Shown here piece after piece: positions 11,681-21,456 of a stretch of DNA of 64,000 bases. Numbering within the stretch: position 1 is the stretch's first letter; each line of letters opens with the position of its first letter. The DNA is taken from the NCBI GenBank assembly GCA_023091665.1, contig JALJCQ010000014.1:558001-622000 (forward strand), in the 5' to 3' direction. This DNA is from Pythium myriotylum (Eukaryota > Oomycota > Peronosporomycetes > Pythiales > Pythiaceae). The position numbers and the translations under genes were made by a program. The notes beneath the pieces are model-generated. The model made no database searches and was not told the DNA's origin. It worked only from the letters and a program-made list of their open reading frames with translations.

Positions 11681-12430
11681 TTATTCCTTATCACCACGTC
11701 GCTTCAGCTGTATCACGCCGCATAAATGACGTGGTCTTGGCAACTTCGCGACTAAATCGATGTTGTCGTTCCAAAAATTGATAGCATTTCCACGGGTCGC
11801 CGACTGGCCCAAAGCCCCCAATGTGTAGCATGTAGTAAAGCAAATGCCGAGCCCCACCATGCGGACTTCCATAGGGTAGAGAAGCATCAGACATTGTGGC
11901 ACGAAGCCGCCCTGGACCGCTCTATAGCAACGTGCACAGAAACCCACATATTCGACGGTGCCGACAGACCATACGCCTGGTGCAATCAGGCCTCGATCTC
12001 GATGACCATCCACTTTCGCCTCCAGCAAGTGAAAACAAATGTCTGAGGCAGAGTATGGAATCGCTCTGGCTGACTTATTGTGCGGAATGAGTTCGCCGCA
12101 GACATCCCACACCATTGAGAGCGGGGCATCAATCTCGGAAAAGAATGATGCCTCGTCGGTCTCGAGCTGTTTGGTGTTCCGAGTCATTTGCTGATTAGCG
12201 ATATTTCTCGCAGCCGTTTGGTTGACCTCCGCGGTACGTGCTTTTGAAGCAGACCACTCAATTTGACTTACTGAACTGGATCTAGTTCCCGCTTTCTTGT
12301 GTTTTTTGTCCCGCGTGTGCAACTGTGGGTCTGGAATATGTGTTTCGAGTTGTTCAGCTCTTGTCTTTCTCTGGGCTTCAGGAGTATGCAACTGGACTTG
12401 ACGCGTTCGTCCACTCAGATCCCGTCCCAT
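11681..12430 (-). pseudogene. Helitron N-terminal piece (DUF6570-like)
   Basis: A 249-residue frame from ATG at 12430. The first 110 residues are basic and low-complexity. From about residue 120 it reads IPYSASDICFHLLEAK, then CARCYRAVQGG, MEVRMVGLGICF and, near the end, NAINFWNDNIDLVAKLPRP, the pattern of the DUF6570 domain found in front of the Rep domain of many Helitron helicases. The frame stops after this domain and no Rep or helicase follows at once, so it is a truncated element piece and not a whole gene. It is on the opposite strand to the 5.3-8.4 kb Helitron and belongs to a different copy. Confidence 0.6.
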
Positions 12431-13663
12431 GGTGGCTGTGGCAAACGTTGATCAGGCTGCGTTCGAATTGGTTTTGGTCCAGAAACAGATCTTAGAACCG
12501 ATCACACACAAACACACAAAAAATCATGTGGCGACGAGAAACGGATTTGGGTGCCGTGTGATCATTCAACAACTTGGTATCAGTATTCGTGCGCTTCTCT
12601 CAGACTTGCGATTCCATTTTGGCTGCGACGTGGGTATTTATTTGTTGGCTTATGTTTCAGAACGGTTTACTATGCAGGACACAATATACACGGGTGTTTG
12701 TTTCAAGTGAATGTGTGTCGAGAGTATATGCACAATGCAGAGGTCAGTCGGTGCTCTGACTGGAAGACACTCAATTAAGCCCTCCCATCCTTCGCTTGGC
12801 GGCTTGAGTTTGAGCGCGAGTGGTCGGGCGTCTTCAAACGAGGGTTTGGCTTCGTGTCCGTCGTAGAATCTTCCTCCGCCGTGTTTGAGGTCTCTGCGCT
12901 CTCCTCGCGGTGCTTCCATCTTCCCTCAATCTATTTCGACAGGTTCCTCTGGGTCTTTAGACTGCGATTCTTCATCGGTTGTCTCCGACTTCACTACAAA
13001 GCGCGCCTGAACGGATCCTTGCAAGAGCCCGGTGTATTCGTACAGTTGCAGACTGGGCACATTGGACACAACGTACGTGTGCTCAGGAAGGAACTCATCC
13101 CCCGTCATGTTGCTTTTGTCAATAATGAAAACATACCAAAATTGATCGAGCTCCTCGCCATTGAGTACGGTCGTCTCCATTACCACACGCTTTCGTTTGG
13201 GCAGAGGGCTGGGGCCTGTCACATACGCAAGGACGCCGCGTGGACGGTGAAAACGCTTTGTCGGAAGCGTCGCCTGGTTGGCAACCGCGTCTTGTAGCTC
13301 TTGTAACCTAATTGCAAGTTTCGAACTCAGAGTAGCATCGCGGGATGGAACTGCCTATCCTTCACAACTGGAGTCTCCACTGACGGCACCAGGAAGCCTG
13401 AACGCAAAACACCACCACCCATTGGCTGGTTCCTAGCCACACGTGGTGCCGTACTGATACCGTCGATTCGACAAAATTGCAAACAATATTTCAAAACTAG
13501 AGAGCACCAGGCTAGCGCGAGGGTGCTTGGTGGGCGAAGCCCTATGCTGCTATTGTGATGATGAGTAGTTTTCTAAAGAGTTATACCCTTTCAATCGATT
13601 TTCGTATCTCTTCGTGTCCGGAACGGTCAAAATAAAATGGAGGTAACATATCGAGTGGTCACT
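12431..13663. other. Mostly gene-free; one unassigned minus-strand frame
   Basis: A minus-strand frame of about 140 codons (roughly 13350-12926) reads through without stops, with a helix-rich start and an acidic end (SKDPEEPVEID), but it has no in-frame ATG near its start and no domain I recognise. The rest has no supported gene. Confidence 0.35.
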
Positions 13664-13681
13664 CGTTGTTCCGCAATAGAC

Positions 13682-13726
<45 letters not shown>

Positions 13727-13727
13727 G
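13664..13727 (+). repeat. Retroelement 3' end with (TCA)n tail
   Basis: The phrase gcaatagacttca is followed by about fifteen consecutive TCA/ATC trinucleotides. The same phrase precedes a short cat-repeat at 58195-58222, after an RNase H fragment. A 3' trinucleotide tail of this kind is typical of some non-LTR retroelements. The microsatellite is read directly; the origin is inference. Confidence 0.6.
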
Positions 13728-13922
13728 AGTATTCTAAAAAAAAAAAAGTGTAATTTCAGATTTTTGTTTTCAGGATTTACCGATTCTCAGTGATGAAATG
13801 ATTTGGAAATTTGACATCATGCTGTGGCTCCAAACTTCTACTCCACTACTCGAGTAATGGTGAACGATTTCATATTTGCCTTACTATTCATCCAGTGAAA
13901 GTGTCATGTGGAGGTTGTGTTG

Positions 13923-14375
13923 CTATGCAATATGCTTCATATTCTGGACTAATTGCAATGTCTCGTCAATACTGCGCCTTTCACGCTCATCAACTCGCGC
14001 ATTCTCGACGCTATCAATCTTTTTCGCTCGCTCTGACTTTGTGAGTTGTGCGAGAGTAACTGGTGCTGTAAGATACAAACGACAGCGTTCGCGTACTCGA
14101 GAAAGAGCAACATACACCAAACAACAGCTTCTGGATGCTGTGGGATTGAGGACCACAGAGTTGCATGTTTGTCCTTGTACCTTGTGAATCGTAGTAGTAT
14201 AGCCCAATCGTATGGGAAGCGCTGTTCGAGTTAGCTTGTACGGGCCGTCGAGCTTGGAGTTGAGGATTGCAGTCTTGCATGTAATTGGCACTAGTCCTTC
14301 GATATGAGAATGGTATGATGGCCCCTTATAATCTGGAATTTGAATGAGTGCAGGGAAAACGATCACCCACACACC
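13923..14375 (-). pseudogene. PIF1/Helitron helicase C-terminal fragment
   Basis: The frame gives IPDYKGPSYHSHIEGLVPI, then RTALPIRLGYTTTIHKVQGQ and YVALSRVRERCRLYL, which are the conserved C-terminal motifs V and VI of PIF1-like helicases as found in Helitron proteins. A stop lies immediately upstream (near 14375), and Walker A and B are absent, so only the last ~150 residues survive. It sits head-to-head with the SET gene starting at 14541, about 165 nt away. It could belong to the same dispersed Helitron as the DUF6570 piece at 11.7-12.4 kb, although the order is not that of one intact element. Confidence 0.75.
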
Positions 14376-14540
14376 ACGAGTTCTCCAGCGTCAACGAAAC
14401 CGAAACGAGGCTTCTCCTCTTTGTCATGCGGTGGTCAAACTACGACACCAAACGCTTTGCTTTCGCGTGACAGATTTGTTCGTGCACAATGGCCATTCAA
14501 CGTAGTCCAGCTCCAAACCAACTTTAACCCAGACGGCATT

Positions 14541-15206
14541 ATGCTTCCACGGTCTCAAACTTTTGGGAGCTGTGGGTGCGACTCCATTTGCCGCCACCAC
14601 ACATGCCGCAACGCTCGGCTTGGTATCTTCTGCTCTGCTAACTGCTGCCCATATCGCGGCGACTGCGGAGACGGGCTGCTTGTATCGAGTAGTGTCGACC
14701 TTGCCAAAGCCATGGAGTTTCAAATCTACACAGTTCTGGCGACAAAATCGATACCACGAGGCACTGTGATAGGCGAGTATCTCGGAAGGATCACGCTTGA
14801 CCGACCGAGCAAAGATCGCCTTCGCAACTGCGGCTACAAACTAATGATGCGCGAAGGTCCAAAAGGTTGTGGTATCTGGCGTGTCTGCATAGACGCTGAG
14901 ACGTTTGGTGGTCTCATGAGATTTGTGAATCACTCCTGTCAGCTATCAGCGGCGTTTCAAGAAGTTGCAAACGGTTCAATACACGTGATCGCAGTCGTCA
15001 CCCTGCGCGACATCCAGGCTGGCGAAGAGATCACTGCCGACTATGGACGTAACCTCTGGTTTGTGTGTCGCTGCGGAGAAGATATCTGCTGTCATCGTCA
15101 TCTCCAGCATCTTGACCTCAGCGTGCCAACTCGATTCGCTTTGCCTAATGATACTATGAAACGTTTCGCTTTAGCTAACCGTTTGCTTTTGATTGGGAAT
15201 GTATAG
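14541..15206 (+). CDS. Small AWS-SET domain protein (histone methyltransferase-like)
   Basis: From ATG at 14541 the frame gives 221 residues that are almost entirely an AWS-SET-postSET module. The AWS-like Cys cluster is at residues 10-45 (CGCDSICRHHTCRN... CSANCCPYRGDC). The SET core follows: GTVIGEYLG, GGLMRFVNHSC (the SAM-binding/pseudoknot NHSC motif), AGEEITADYG, and a post-SET CRCGEDIC (C-x-C-x4-C). AWS plus SET plus post-SET is the layout of the SET2/NSD/ASH1 family that methylates H3K36; the substrate here is not shown by sequence. It is very short, with no reader domains. It is intact, single-exon and embedded in transposon debris, with a decayed relative 2.9 kb downstream. The longer frame upstream (to 14340) begins with TTG and overlaps the helicase fragment, so I do not use it. 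Confidence 0.75.
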   Translation: MLPRSQTFGSCGCDSICRHHTCRNARLGIFCSANCCPYRGDCGDGLLVSSSVDLAKAMEFQIYTVLATKSIPRGTVIGEYLGRITLDRPSKDRLRNCGYKLMMREGPKGCGIWRVCIDAETFGGLMRFVNHSCQLSAAFQEVANGSIHVIAVVTLRDIQAGEEITADYGRNLWFVCRCGEDICCHRHLQHLDLSVPTRFALPNDTMKRFALANRLLLIGNV

Positions 15207-15480
15207 GGTCCCTTCTGCACTGGACCTAGCTTTTAATGGACACTTGGAAGATGTATCAAGTTCTTTGTCAACCTGCGTAGCATACTCTGATGATACAGTC
15301 AAGATATCCAGGTCGTTCTGAGTTGCTCATTCTCAGGACACTTCGTCCAATATCTTCTCGTCTGCACACAAACCGCCGTTCCTAAGATACTCTATTATGC
15401 TGCAGAGATTCTCCATTTCAGATCGTTACGAGTTTTATTATTTGTTTTGGACGTTGGCGTCTTCTCATGTGCACACAACC
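15207..15480. other. 3' flank of the SET gene, no gene seen
   Basis: AT-richer sequence without open frames of note. Confidence 0.4.
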
Positions 15481-15620
15481 GCCGAGTGTGACTGCTGTTC
15501 GAACTGAATTATAGTACCGGTACATTTACGCCGAGTGTGACTACTGTTCGAACTGTAGTACATTTACTAAGTACGACTATGGGAACTGTAGTATATTATA
15601 CTAAGTACGATAGTTCTTAT
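15481..15620. repeat. Short degenerate tandem repeat
   Basis: The phrase gccgagtgtgactgctgttc followed by gaactg...acatttac is repeated at 15530 with gactactgttcgaactgta; a third, worse copy (taagtacgactatgggaactg) and a partial fourth follow. Unit length shrinks from about 49 to 38 and 34 nt. Confidence 0.6.
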
Positions 15621-15987
15621 CGGTGGCCGGTTACTTTGCGTAACGCCTCAGTGTATGAGACACTGCGCACATAAAAGATCCGTTTTACTTGAAGAAAAGA
15701 ACTTTCGTATTTAATCGAAATTATCTTGAAGACTGTATTGCTGTTACACCTGCTTTCGAACAAAGAACAAAATTCACGTCAGAACGTGTCATTTTAAGAA
15801 TACCGAAATTACGAAAAGCTCTCATTTTCACCTGCTGTGATCAGCTCGAGGGATTAAAGACGCCTCGTCCCAACAGGAAGAACACAGAAGAATTTTTTTA
15901 TTCTACAAAGTACGGCTTTTATAGGGAGGTAAATTTGTGAGTGACATCCGAGGTTACGATCCGTTTTCATTATTAAGGGCTTCGCCC

Positions 15988-16098
15988 AATAAATGCAATC
16001 AGGAAACAAAAAGTTCCATGTCAAAATAATGAGCAGGCTTCCCTAGCCCCATTGCATTATTTTGACATGGAACTTTATGTTTCCCGATTGCATTTATT
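15988..16098. repeat. 44-bp inverted repeat (long hairpin)
   Basis: Left arm 15988-16031 and right arm 16055-16098 are inverse copies with two mismatches, around a 23-nt loop. The arms begin with aataaatgcaatc. Such a compact palindrome could be a foldback MITE or a snap-back duplication; no target duplication was recognised. Confidence 0.9.
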
Positions 16099-17433
16099 TT
16101 GAAATATTGTGTGCAATTTTGTCGACTCGACGGTACCAAGAAGCGCCTGAGCATAAACACCAAGGGCACATCTCTTCCTACACGTTCTAGCACACTAACC
16201 GATACATCCACGATTGTAGTGCTCGTCCGTCGTATTGCACGGTGCGTACTCTTTGCGCCGCTACGTTTTGAAACGCACCGCCATATCTCAGAAACGATTT
16301 GTTTTGCACCGTCGAGCTTCGTAACTCAGGTTTTGTTTCTGGGACACTCGTAGAAGAGCCGCTGCGCGGCTCCCAAAATACATATTCTGTCAGAACATCT
16401 GACCATATCTAGCACGGGAACACACTTCTCTCTCGCTGCGTGTTCTACAGTCAACAGTACCTATGAAAATCTCCAAGTGGACGCATTTCTGTCACTCCGT
16501 GTTCTTTCACGCACACGGATTGTACTAGGTTAACGATCGTCGTACGAACCGTACACAGCCTGTATCAAGACGCTCGTTGGCTGCACTGTCACGTTTCAGA
16601 ACCCAGATCTTGGATTCATCGAACCACCACCCCTCTATGGTACTTCACGGTCGCACAGTATGTCAGCAGTATGGACATGCTGCTAGTTTTGTGCCCAACC
16701 CGTGTCTCACATCACGTACGATTTGCACAGTCGCATTATTCTGCCAGTGTGCATAGAATCAACTCATGACTTCACTCTCAACTGGAATACTCGCTCAGCT
16801 AATGGAGATGGGAATCAATCCTATTCCTATGGCATTTTAGGCTGAACGCAAAGGCGGCTCCCGTGGGAATACTGGCATGTCGCGCGCGTCGCGGCCACGC
16901 TCTCAACTTCAACTACACACCCGCGATGCCCAACCCATGCAACGCAACTCGCCTCCTTGCCGCAACAACACTTTCAAATACTATGAACGAAGCACATTCA
17001 ATTGTCGTCTACTCTGACTATGAGCCCGAACTGCGGCCAAACCAGTCGTCTGATTCACACACTGCTATACGGCACTCGACAATTTCTCCTTTACGCACAC
17101 CTCCTCCTCGGCCGACTGCCTCTGTCGGCCCTGCTGCAGCATCGCAACCTTCACGGAGAAGTGTGCATTCGACACGTACTGATCATGCGATGTCTCGCCC
17201 ATCGACTTATTTGAGCACGCAGACAACGGACAGAATTCAAATGGAAGCTGGCATGTCCACGAGACGTGAAACCAAGTCGTCAAAGAAAAAAATGCCCGAA
17301 GACTAGAGTCACCAGAAGAAGTGTCTTGCGGCTCCATGTCGTATGCGTGTTCGCCCAGCCGCCATGCTACAGCTCTCGCTCCACCAGATGACGTCACGTT
17401 ATCTACCAGGGGAATGGCCCCGACGGAATTGTC
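16099..17433. other. No supported gene
   Basis: Contains a 147-codon plus frame (16863-17306) rich in Ser/Thr/Pro with no recognisable domain. It precedes the second SET pseudogene and could be its degraded 5' region, but it is in another frame. Confidence 0.35.
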
Positions 17434-18024
17434 ATGCCTTTTCCACCGCTTTTCGGGAAATGCTGCTGCTCAACACCGTGCCACCAAGACACTTGCCGGA
17501 ATACCGCTCTTGATGTCTACTGTGTACCCAATTGCTTTCCGTTCAACGGTCGCTGTGGCAATGGACTCAGCTTGTGCGAAGAGATCATGCTCGCTACCGA
17601 CTCTGCTACCGAGCAACTCGCTGTCGATGCAACGCAGCACATCGACGAAGGTGTCATTCTCGGCAAATATTTAGGCTTTTTGACTCTCGAGTAGCCCCGC
17701 CAGCAACGAACTCGCCAGCGTGAGTACCGACTTGTTATGCACGATGCTACGAAGGACTGCGGCCGTTGGAAGTCTTGTATTGATGCTGAAGCTTTCGGTA
17801 GCCTGATGAGGTTTGCCAATCACTCGTGCACCCCAGATTGTCAGTTCACAGAACTCGGAAACCGACTCGAGCTTACTGTTGCTGTGTCTACAATTCGTGC
17901 CATCGAAGCCGGTGAAGAGGTGACAGTGGGCTATGGAACAGAACTTTGGTTTATTTGTCGATGTGGCTCGCGATCGTGCACACATCGCCATATTCAGCAT
18001 CGCGAAGACCCCTCGGTTATGTGA
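17434..18024 (+). pseudogene. Second AWS-SET protein with in-frame stop
   Basis: From ATG at 17434 the frame runs to 18024 (197 codons) with one TAG at 17692-17694. Before the stop: an AWS-like cluster (CCCSTPCHQDTCRN... CVPNCFPFNGRC) and GVILGKYLGFLTLE. After it, in the same frame: GSLMRFANHSC, AGEEVTVGYG and a post-SET CRCGSRSC. It is clearly homologous to the 14.5 kb gene but diverged; the stop falls where that gene reads LDRPSKD. In the last SET motif the Asp before Tyr has become Gly. Either a recent pseudogene, or the stop is an assembly error; a short intron removing it has no clear GT-AG pair here. Confidence 0.7.
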
Positions 18025-18499
18025 TGAGTATACTTGGCTTCGTGTTTACCGATATCTGCATTGATGGACAGGAAAATTGCCAACGAGTTCTCCAAAGTGC
18101 CAAACGTGTAACTCGAGGCGCTTTTATGATAGAGACATGAGAAGACACCAACACTGGCTTTACAAAGTAAGAAACCTGAATCAGCTCTCACGCGCGCGGA
18201 TTAGAAAAAGAAGACTGGCCTCGTATATGTTCGTAATCTGAGGATATATGTCACCACTTACAGATGCAGACTAATTCAACCCCAAAACAATAAAACATAT
18301 TTTTGAAAATTAGAAAAACCTCCTGTATCCGCCTCTGTTGAAGGTCTGCATACATTTATGCCCTCGTAAACGAACCCAGAAAAGAGGATATTAATTATTA
18401 TCAATTCCAGTGAAATAAGACACATTGTTTTTCTGATGCCTGTTTCTCAAAAATGACACGCTGGTGCTCAAAAGTGTCTCAAAAGAAAGCTTATTTAAT
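18025..18499. other. No recognisable gene
   Basis: AT-rich sequence between the SET pseudogene and a transposase fragment; no open frame of note. Confidence 0.4.
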
Positions 18500-19046
18500 T
18501 CGTGATCTGAGCGTTTTTGTTTCAGTTCAAACGAACACCTACAGCCGCCGGAGGGCATGCTCGATTCATTCACCCAAATCTCGGGCGATGTCATCAGCAG
18601 CCTTGAGATATTCATCTTCAACTTATATGCAGTGGGCGACGTATTTGCTCCATTCCTTCTCGTCAAACGTGTCCAGCGCAGCGTGGGCAAGCCGCACGAC
18701 TTTAGCGAGAGAGAAATTGACGTTATGCTTCGCCACATATTGCTTCATGTACGCCCACACCAGCTCGATGGGGTTCAGCTCAGGGTGTCCCCAAATTGAT
18801 CTTGTGTTCGGCCGCAGCTCGAGATGACGCAGGATCACGTCCACCATCACGCGTTGTTTGTTCGCCTGGATGGCATTGATGGCAGAGCGAACAACACCGG
18901 CAAACGAGAGGACGCGTCACCTTCGCGCGACTGTTGGAGCGCGCTTCCCCTTCGAAGTACACCCTGACCTTCTCGATTGCCTCTGCCGTGTCGCGCGTGA
19001 TGATCCAGTACTCGCGTTTTCGCAGCGGCGCGGTCGCCGCCCCCAT
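18500..19046 (-). pseudogene. Tc1/mariner-like transposase C-terminal relic
   Basis: On the minus strand HPELNPIELVWAYMKQYVAK (near 18780-18725) is the Glu-bearing block of a DDE_3 transposase, followed by LAKVVRLAHAALDT, then the family tail HC(I)VEDEY...AADDIARDLGE with two in-frame stops (near 18622 and 18568). Upstream, to about 19046, frames containing IITRDTAEAIEKVRVYFEGE are probably the N-terminal region in other frames. The first and second Asp blocks are not recognisable, so the middle is deleted. It lies against the promoter side of the oxygenase-like gene. Confidence 0.65.
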
Positions 19047-19115
19047 CGCTCCTTTTCAACGGACCGTATTGTGGGAACCAAAAACAATGGCGGTGTTGTG
19101 GGGAGAAAATGTTTG

Positions 19116-19139
19116 TGTCACAGAAAGAATTCTGTGACA
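19116..19139. repeat. Perfect 9-bp hairpin
   Basis: Arms tgtcacaga (19116-19124) and tctgtgaca (19131-19139) around 6 nt. About 280 nt upstream of the oxygenase-like ATG; function unknown. Confidence 0.7.
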
Positions 19140-19415
19140 AAAAAGAAAGGTACGTTCCAGCAAAGAAAAACCCTACCCACACCAGAAAAGATACAAATAA
19201 CTGGCACGTGCTCCTCTCCGTCGAGCTGGGTGGTGGCTCCGAGAAATTGGTGGCTGCCCACTCGTTTCTCGGATAATTCAGCTCTCACAAAGAAAAATGC
19301 GCCGTCGGCGCCTCTTAACCACCCCACCGGCGCCTCCCAGCCCACCTCGTCAGCGCCGCGTCGCGTCGGCGCCTCACTACCACGCTATTCGCGCATCGCG
19401 CCGCCACCTCGCACC

Positions 19416-20308
19416 ATGGAGCCCCTTGAGCTTGCCCACAAGCTATTGTTTGCGGACCAATTCTGGAACAAGGGCTACGCAGTTGTAGCAAATTGCCTCG
19501 AGCCCAATGATGTAAGTGAACTAAGGGCTGCAGTGGCTGATTATAATTACACTTCTATTTTCAATCGAATATATGAGCCAGAAACAAACTACAATAAGCG
19601 ACTGATGGCGGTGCTTGATCTTAAGGAAGGGTCGGCGATAAAGCGACTTGATGGAAAATTGAAGAATTTTGTTTCATCTATTCACGCAAAATGGCGAGTC
19701 AAGAAGTGGTGTGCTCTGAAATCGCTTCCAGGGGGTCTTGTACAAGACGTGCACCGCGATTACCCAACGTTTGAAACGGCCAATGCTCTAACTACTATAA
19801 ATTGGATTCAAGCCTCAGTATTATTGCTCTGCAAGACAACACTTCTTTGCGCATTTACGAGAAATCTTTTGGGTGCTCTGTGATGTCAGCACAGAGTGAC
19901 GTGCTTGAAATCCAGTCAGGTGACATGACCATTTTCCGTGGAGACATGGTGCATGCCGGAGTGTCCTACGAGGAGGAGAACATCCGATTATTTTGCTACC
20001 TTGAGATGGAGGGAATTTCCCACCAGGACGACACCACGGAAGCTGTTGCAATCCATGTTCCAAGATGCAACTTTTGCGTGACCGCATTTGAGAGCAAGAA
20101 ATCCCGCGACAACCACGCGCGCTATTGCGAAAACAACCCTGACAATGGAAAGATCGCTGCTAAGCGCAAGAGAAACAACGACAAGGGCCCTTACTGCTCA
20201 GTTTGTGATCGACATTTCGGTACAAAGGACACCTATAGGAAGCATGCATGCAAGAAGCAAAAGCCAACAAACAAGGAATTGTTTGGCTCTGATGACTCAG
20301 ACTCTTAA
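19416..20308 (+). pseudogene. 2OG-Fe(II) oxygenase-like protein with two C2HC fingers, frameshifted
   Basis: From ATG at 19416 (context caccATGg) the first ~125 residues include a helical N-terminus (FWNKGYAVVANCLEPNDVSEL) and end with the iron-binding HxD motif in QDVHRDYPTFE (19745-19770). The reading then shifts frame near 19790: losing one base after tcagt lets IQASV run directly into IIALQDNTSLRIYEKS. The second part has the distal His and Arg of the double-stranded beta-helix fold (DMVHAGVSYEEENIRLF, 19945-19995). Two fingers follow: CNFC...HARYC and CSVC...HAC (both C-x2-C-x12-H-xn-C), separated by a basic linker, and an acidic end. Total would be about 290 residues. No GT-AG intron explains the shift, so it is either a very recent pseudogene or an assembly indel. 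Substrate unknown; a nucleic-acid target is suggested only by the fingers. Confidence 0.65.
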
Positions 20309-20400
20309 GTACTGATAATACACTTCCTTTGCCCGTGAAAATTCGGCTAAAGCTTGGTTCACCGTTGAACGTGTTCAGACTTGACACGCTCTCAGTCTAA

Positions 20401-20720
20401 TATAACAGAGATCGGCGTGACTATTCCGAGACCTATATGAACGTTCCGAGATCCACGAGAAAAATCCGAGATTCGCGTGACAATTCCGAAATCTTTACGA
20501 AAGTTCCGCGATCCGGATGACAATTCCGAGATCCAACAGAAAAGTGATAGATCCAAGTGGATAGTCCGAGATCTTTTTTAACGTTCAGAGATCCGCATGG
20601 ACATTGCGAGATTGAGATGGGTATTTCGAGATCCAGATGGGTATTCCGAGATCTGATTGGTCATGCCTAGATCCGATTGGGCATGCCTAGATCGGGATGA
20701 GTAGTCCGAGATCCAGGTCA
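20401..20720. repeat. Sixteen phase-locked 20-bp units
   Basis: Cutting the sequence every 20 nt from 20401 gives sixteen units that all align without a single insertion or deletion. The consensus is approximately nnattccgagatccnnatgg, with tccgagatc the best-kept core at the same offset in nearly every unit. Individual units differ by many substitutions. The first and last units (20401, 20701) are the weakest. Confidence 0.9.
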
Positions 20721-20922
20721 GGAGCAAGACCTGTGACTGGCGTATGCGGACTCCCTATCATAGAAGCCGTTAAGTACAGTGTTGGCAATAAGTATCACGT
20801 CAAACGATTGGCGCACACGAGGGTGGCTTTTGGTATCAGCGCGTGCAGCGTGTGTTGGCATTTGGTGTCAGACGCACGTTGTGAGATATGGAACACTCAC
20901 CACAAATGCCAAGTAACTAGCT

Positions 20923-21264
20923 ATGCGCCCCGGCTTGCGTGACAAGGTGATGGAATTACTGTTCGGTGATCAATGTGCAGATTGCCTCGTCGGCAAGGTC
21001 GTACAGCTGGAAATGTTCATTGTCAACTACGAGCGGATGACATTCGGTGAAAGGAAAATATGCATCTTGACAGCACTGGCAATTCTTCACTCCGCTGATG
21101 ATGCCCAACTTACACGCACCCGGGGAAGAGGTCAGCGACGTCGGTTCCACTACTATGTTCCGTTTGTTGGCAAAGTATGTAGACCAGCTTTCTCAACTGC
21201 TTTAGCGTCAGCGCGCCGACGGTTGCCCGATACAAGAAATTTCTCCTGGAAGGATGGCGATTGA
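20923..21264 (+). pseudogene. Probable transposon protein N-terminal fragment
   Basis: ATG at 20923 opens a 113-residue frame with CADCLVGKVVQLEMF, a run ERKICILTALAIL, and RRFHYYVPFVGKVCRPAF, which resembles a block near the N-terminus of some plant-pathogen transposases (the YxxxG..VCxxaF pattern). No catalytic part follows. I cannot name the family with certainty. It lies just upstream, on the opposite strand, of a MULE pseudogene. Confidence 0.35.
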
Positions 21265-21456
21265 ACGAAGCTTAACATCAATCACGGAAATGTTTCAAGG
21301 TGGAGAAAGGAAGAATATCCGAATCGAGCTAGTGCTTATTTTTTGTTTTAATCAAAGGATAATGCAAAACCAACTTGTGGCGGTCTTCCTGGCCTAGGCC
21401 CGTCTTCGCAGTCGTCTTAGCGATAGCGTTTTCGGACGCTCCTATTGACTAGACGT

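Noticed and set aside
14340..14540. Extended N-terminus of the first SET protein
   Set aside because: Begins with TTG and overlaps the helicase fragment on the other strand; ATG at 14541 directly precedes the AWS cluster.
16863..17306. 147-codon frame before the second SET pseudogene as a gene
   Set aside because: Low-complexity Ser/Thr/Pro sequence, GTG-like start context and no recognised domain.
19780..19870. An intron joining the two halves of the oxygenase-like gene
   Set aside because: The readings join within a few bases (a 1-nt shift); there is no room for a GT-AG intron.
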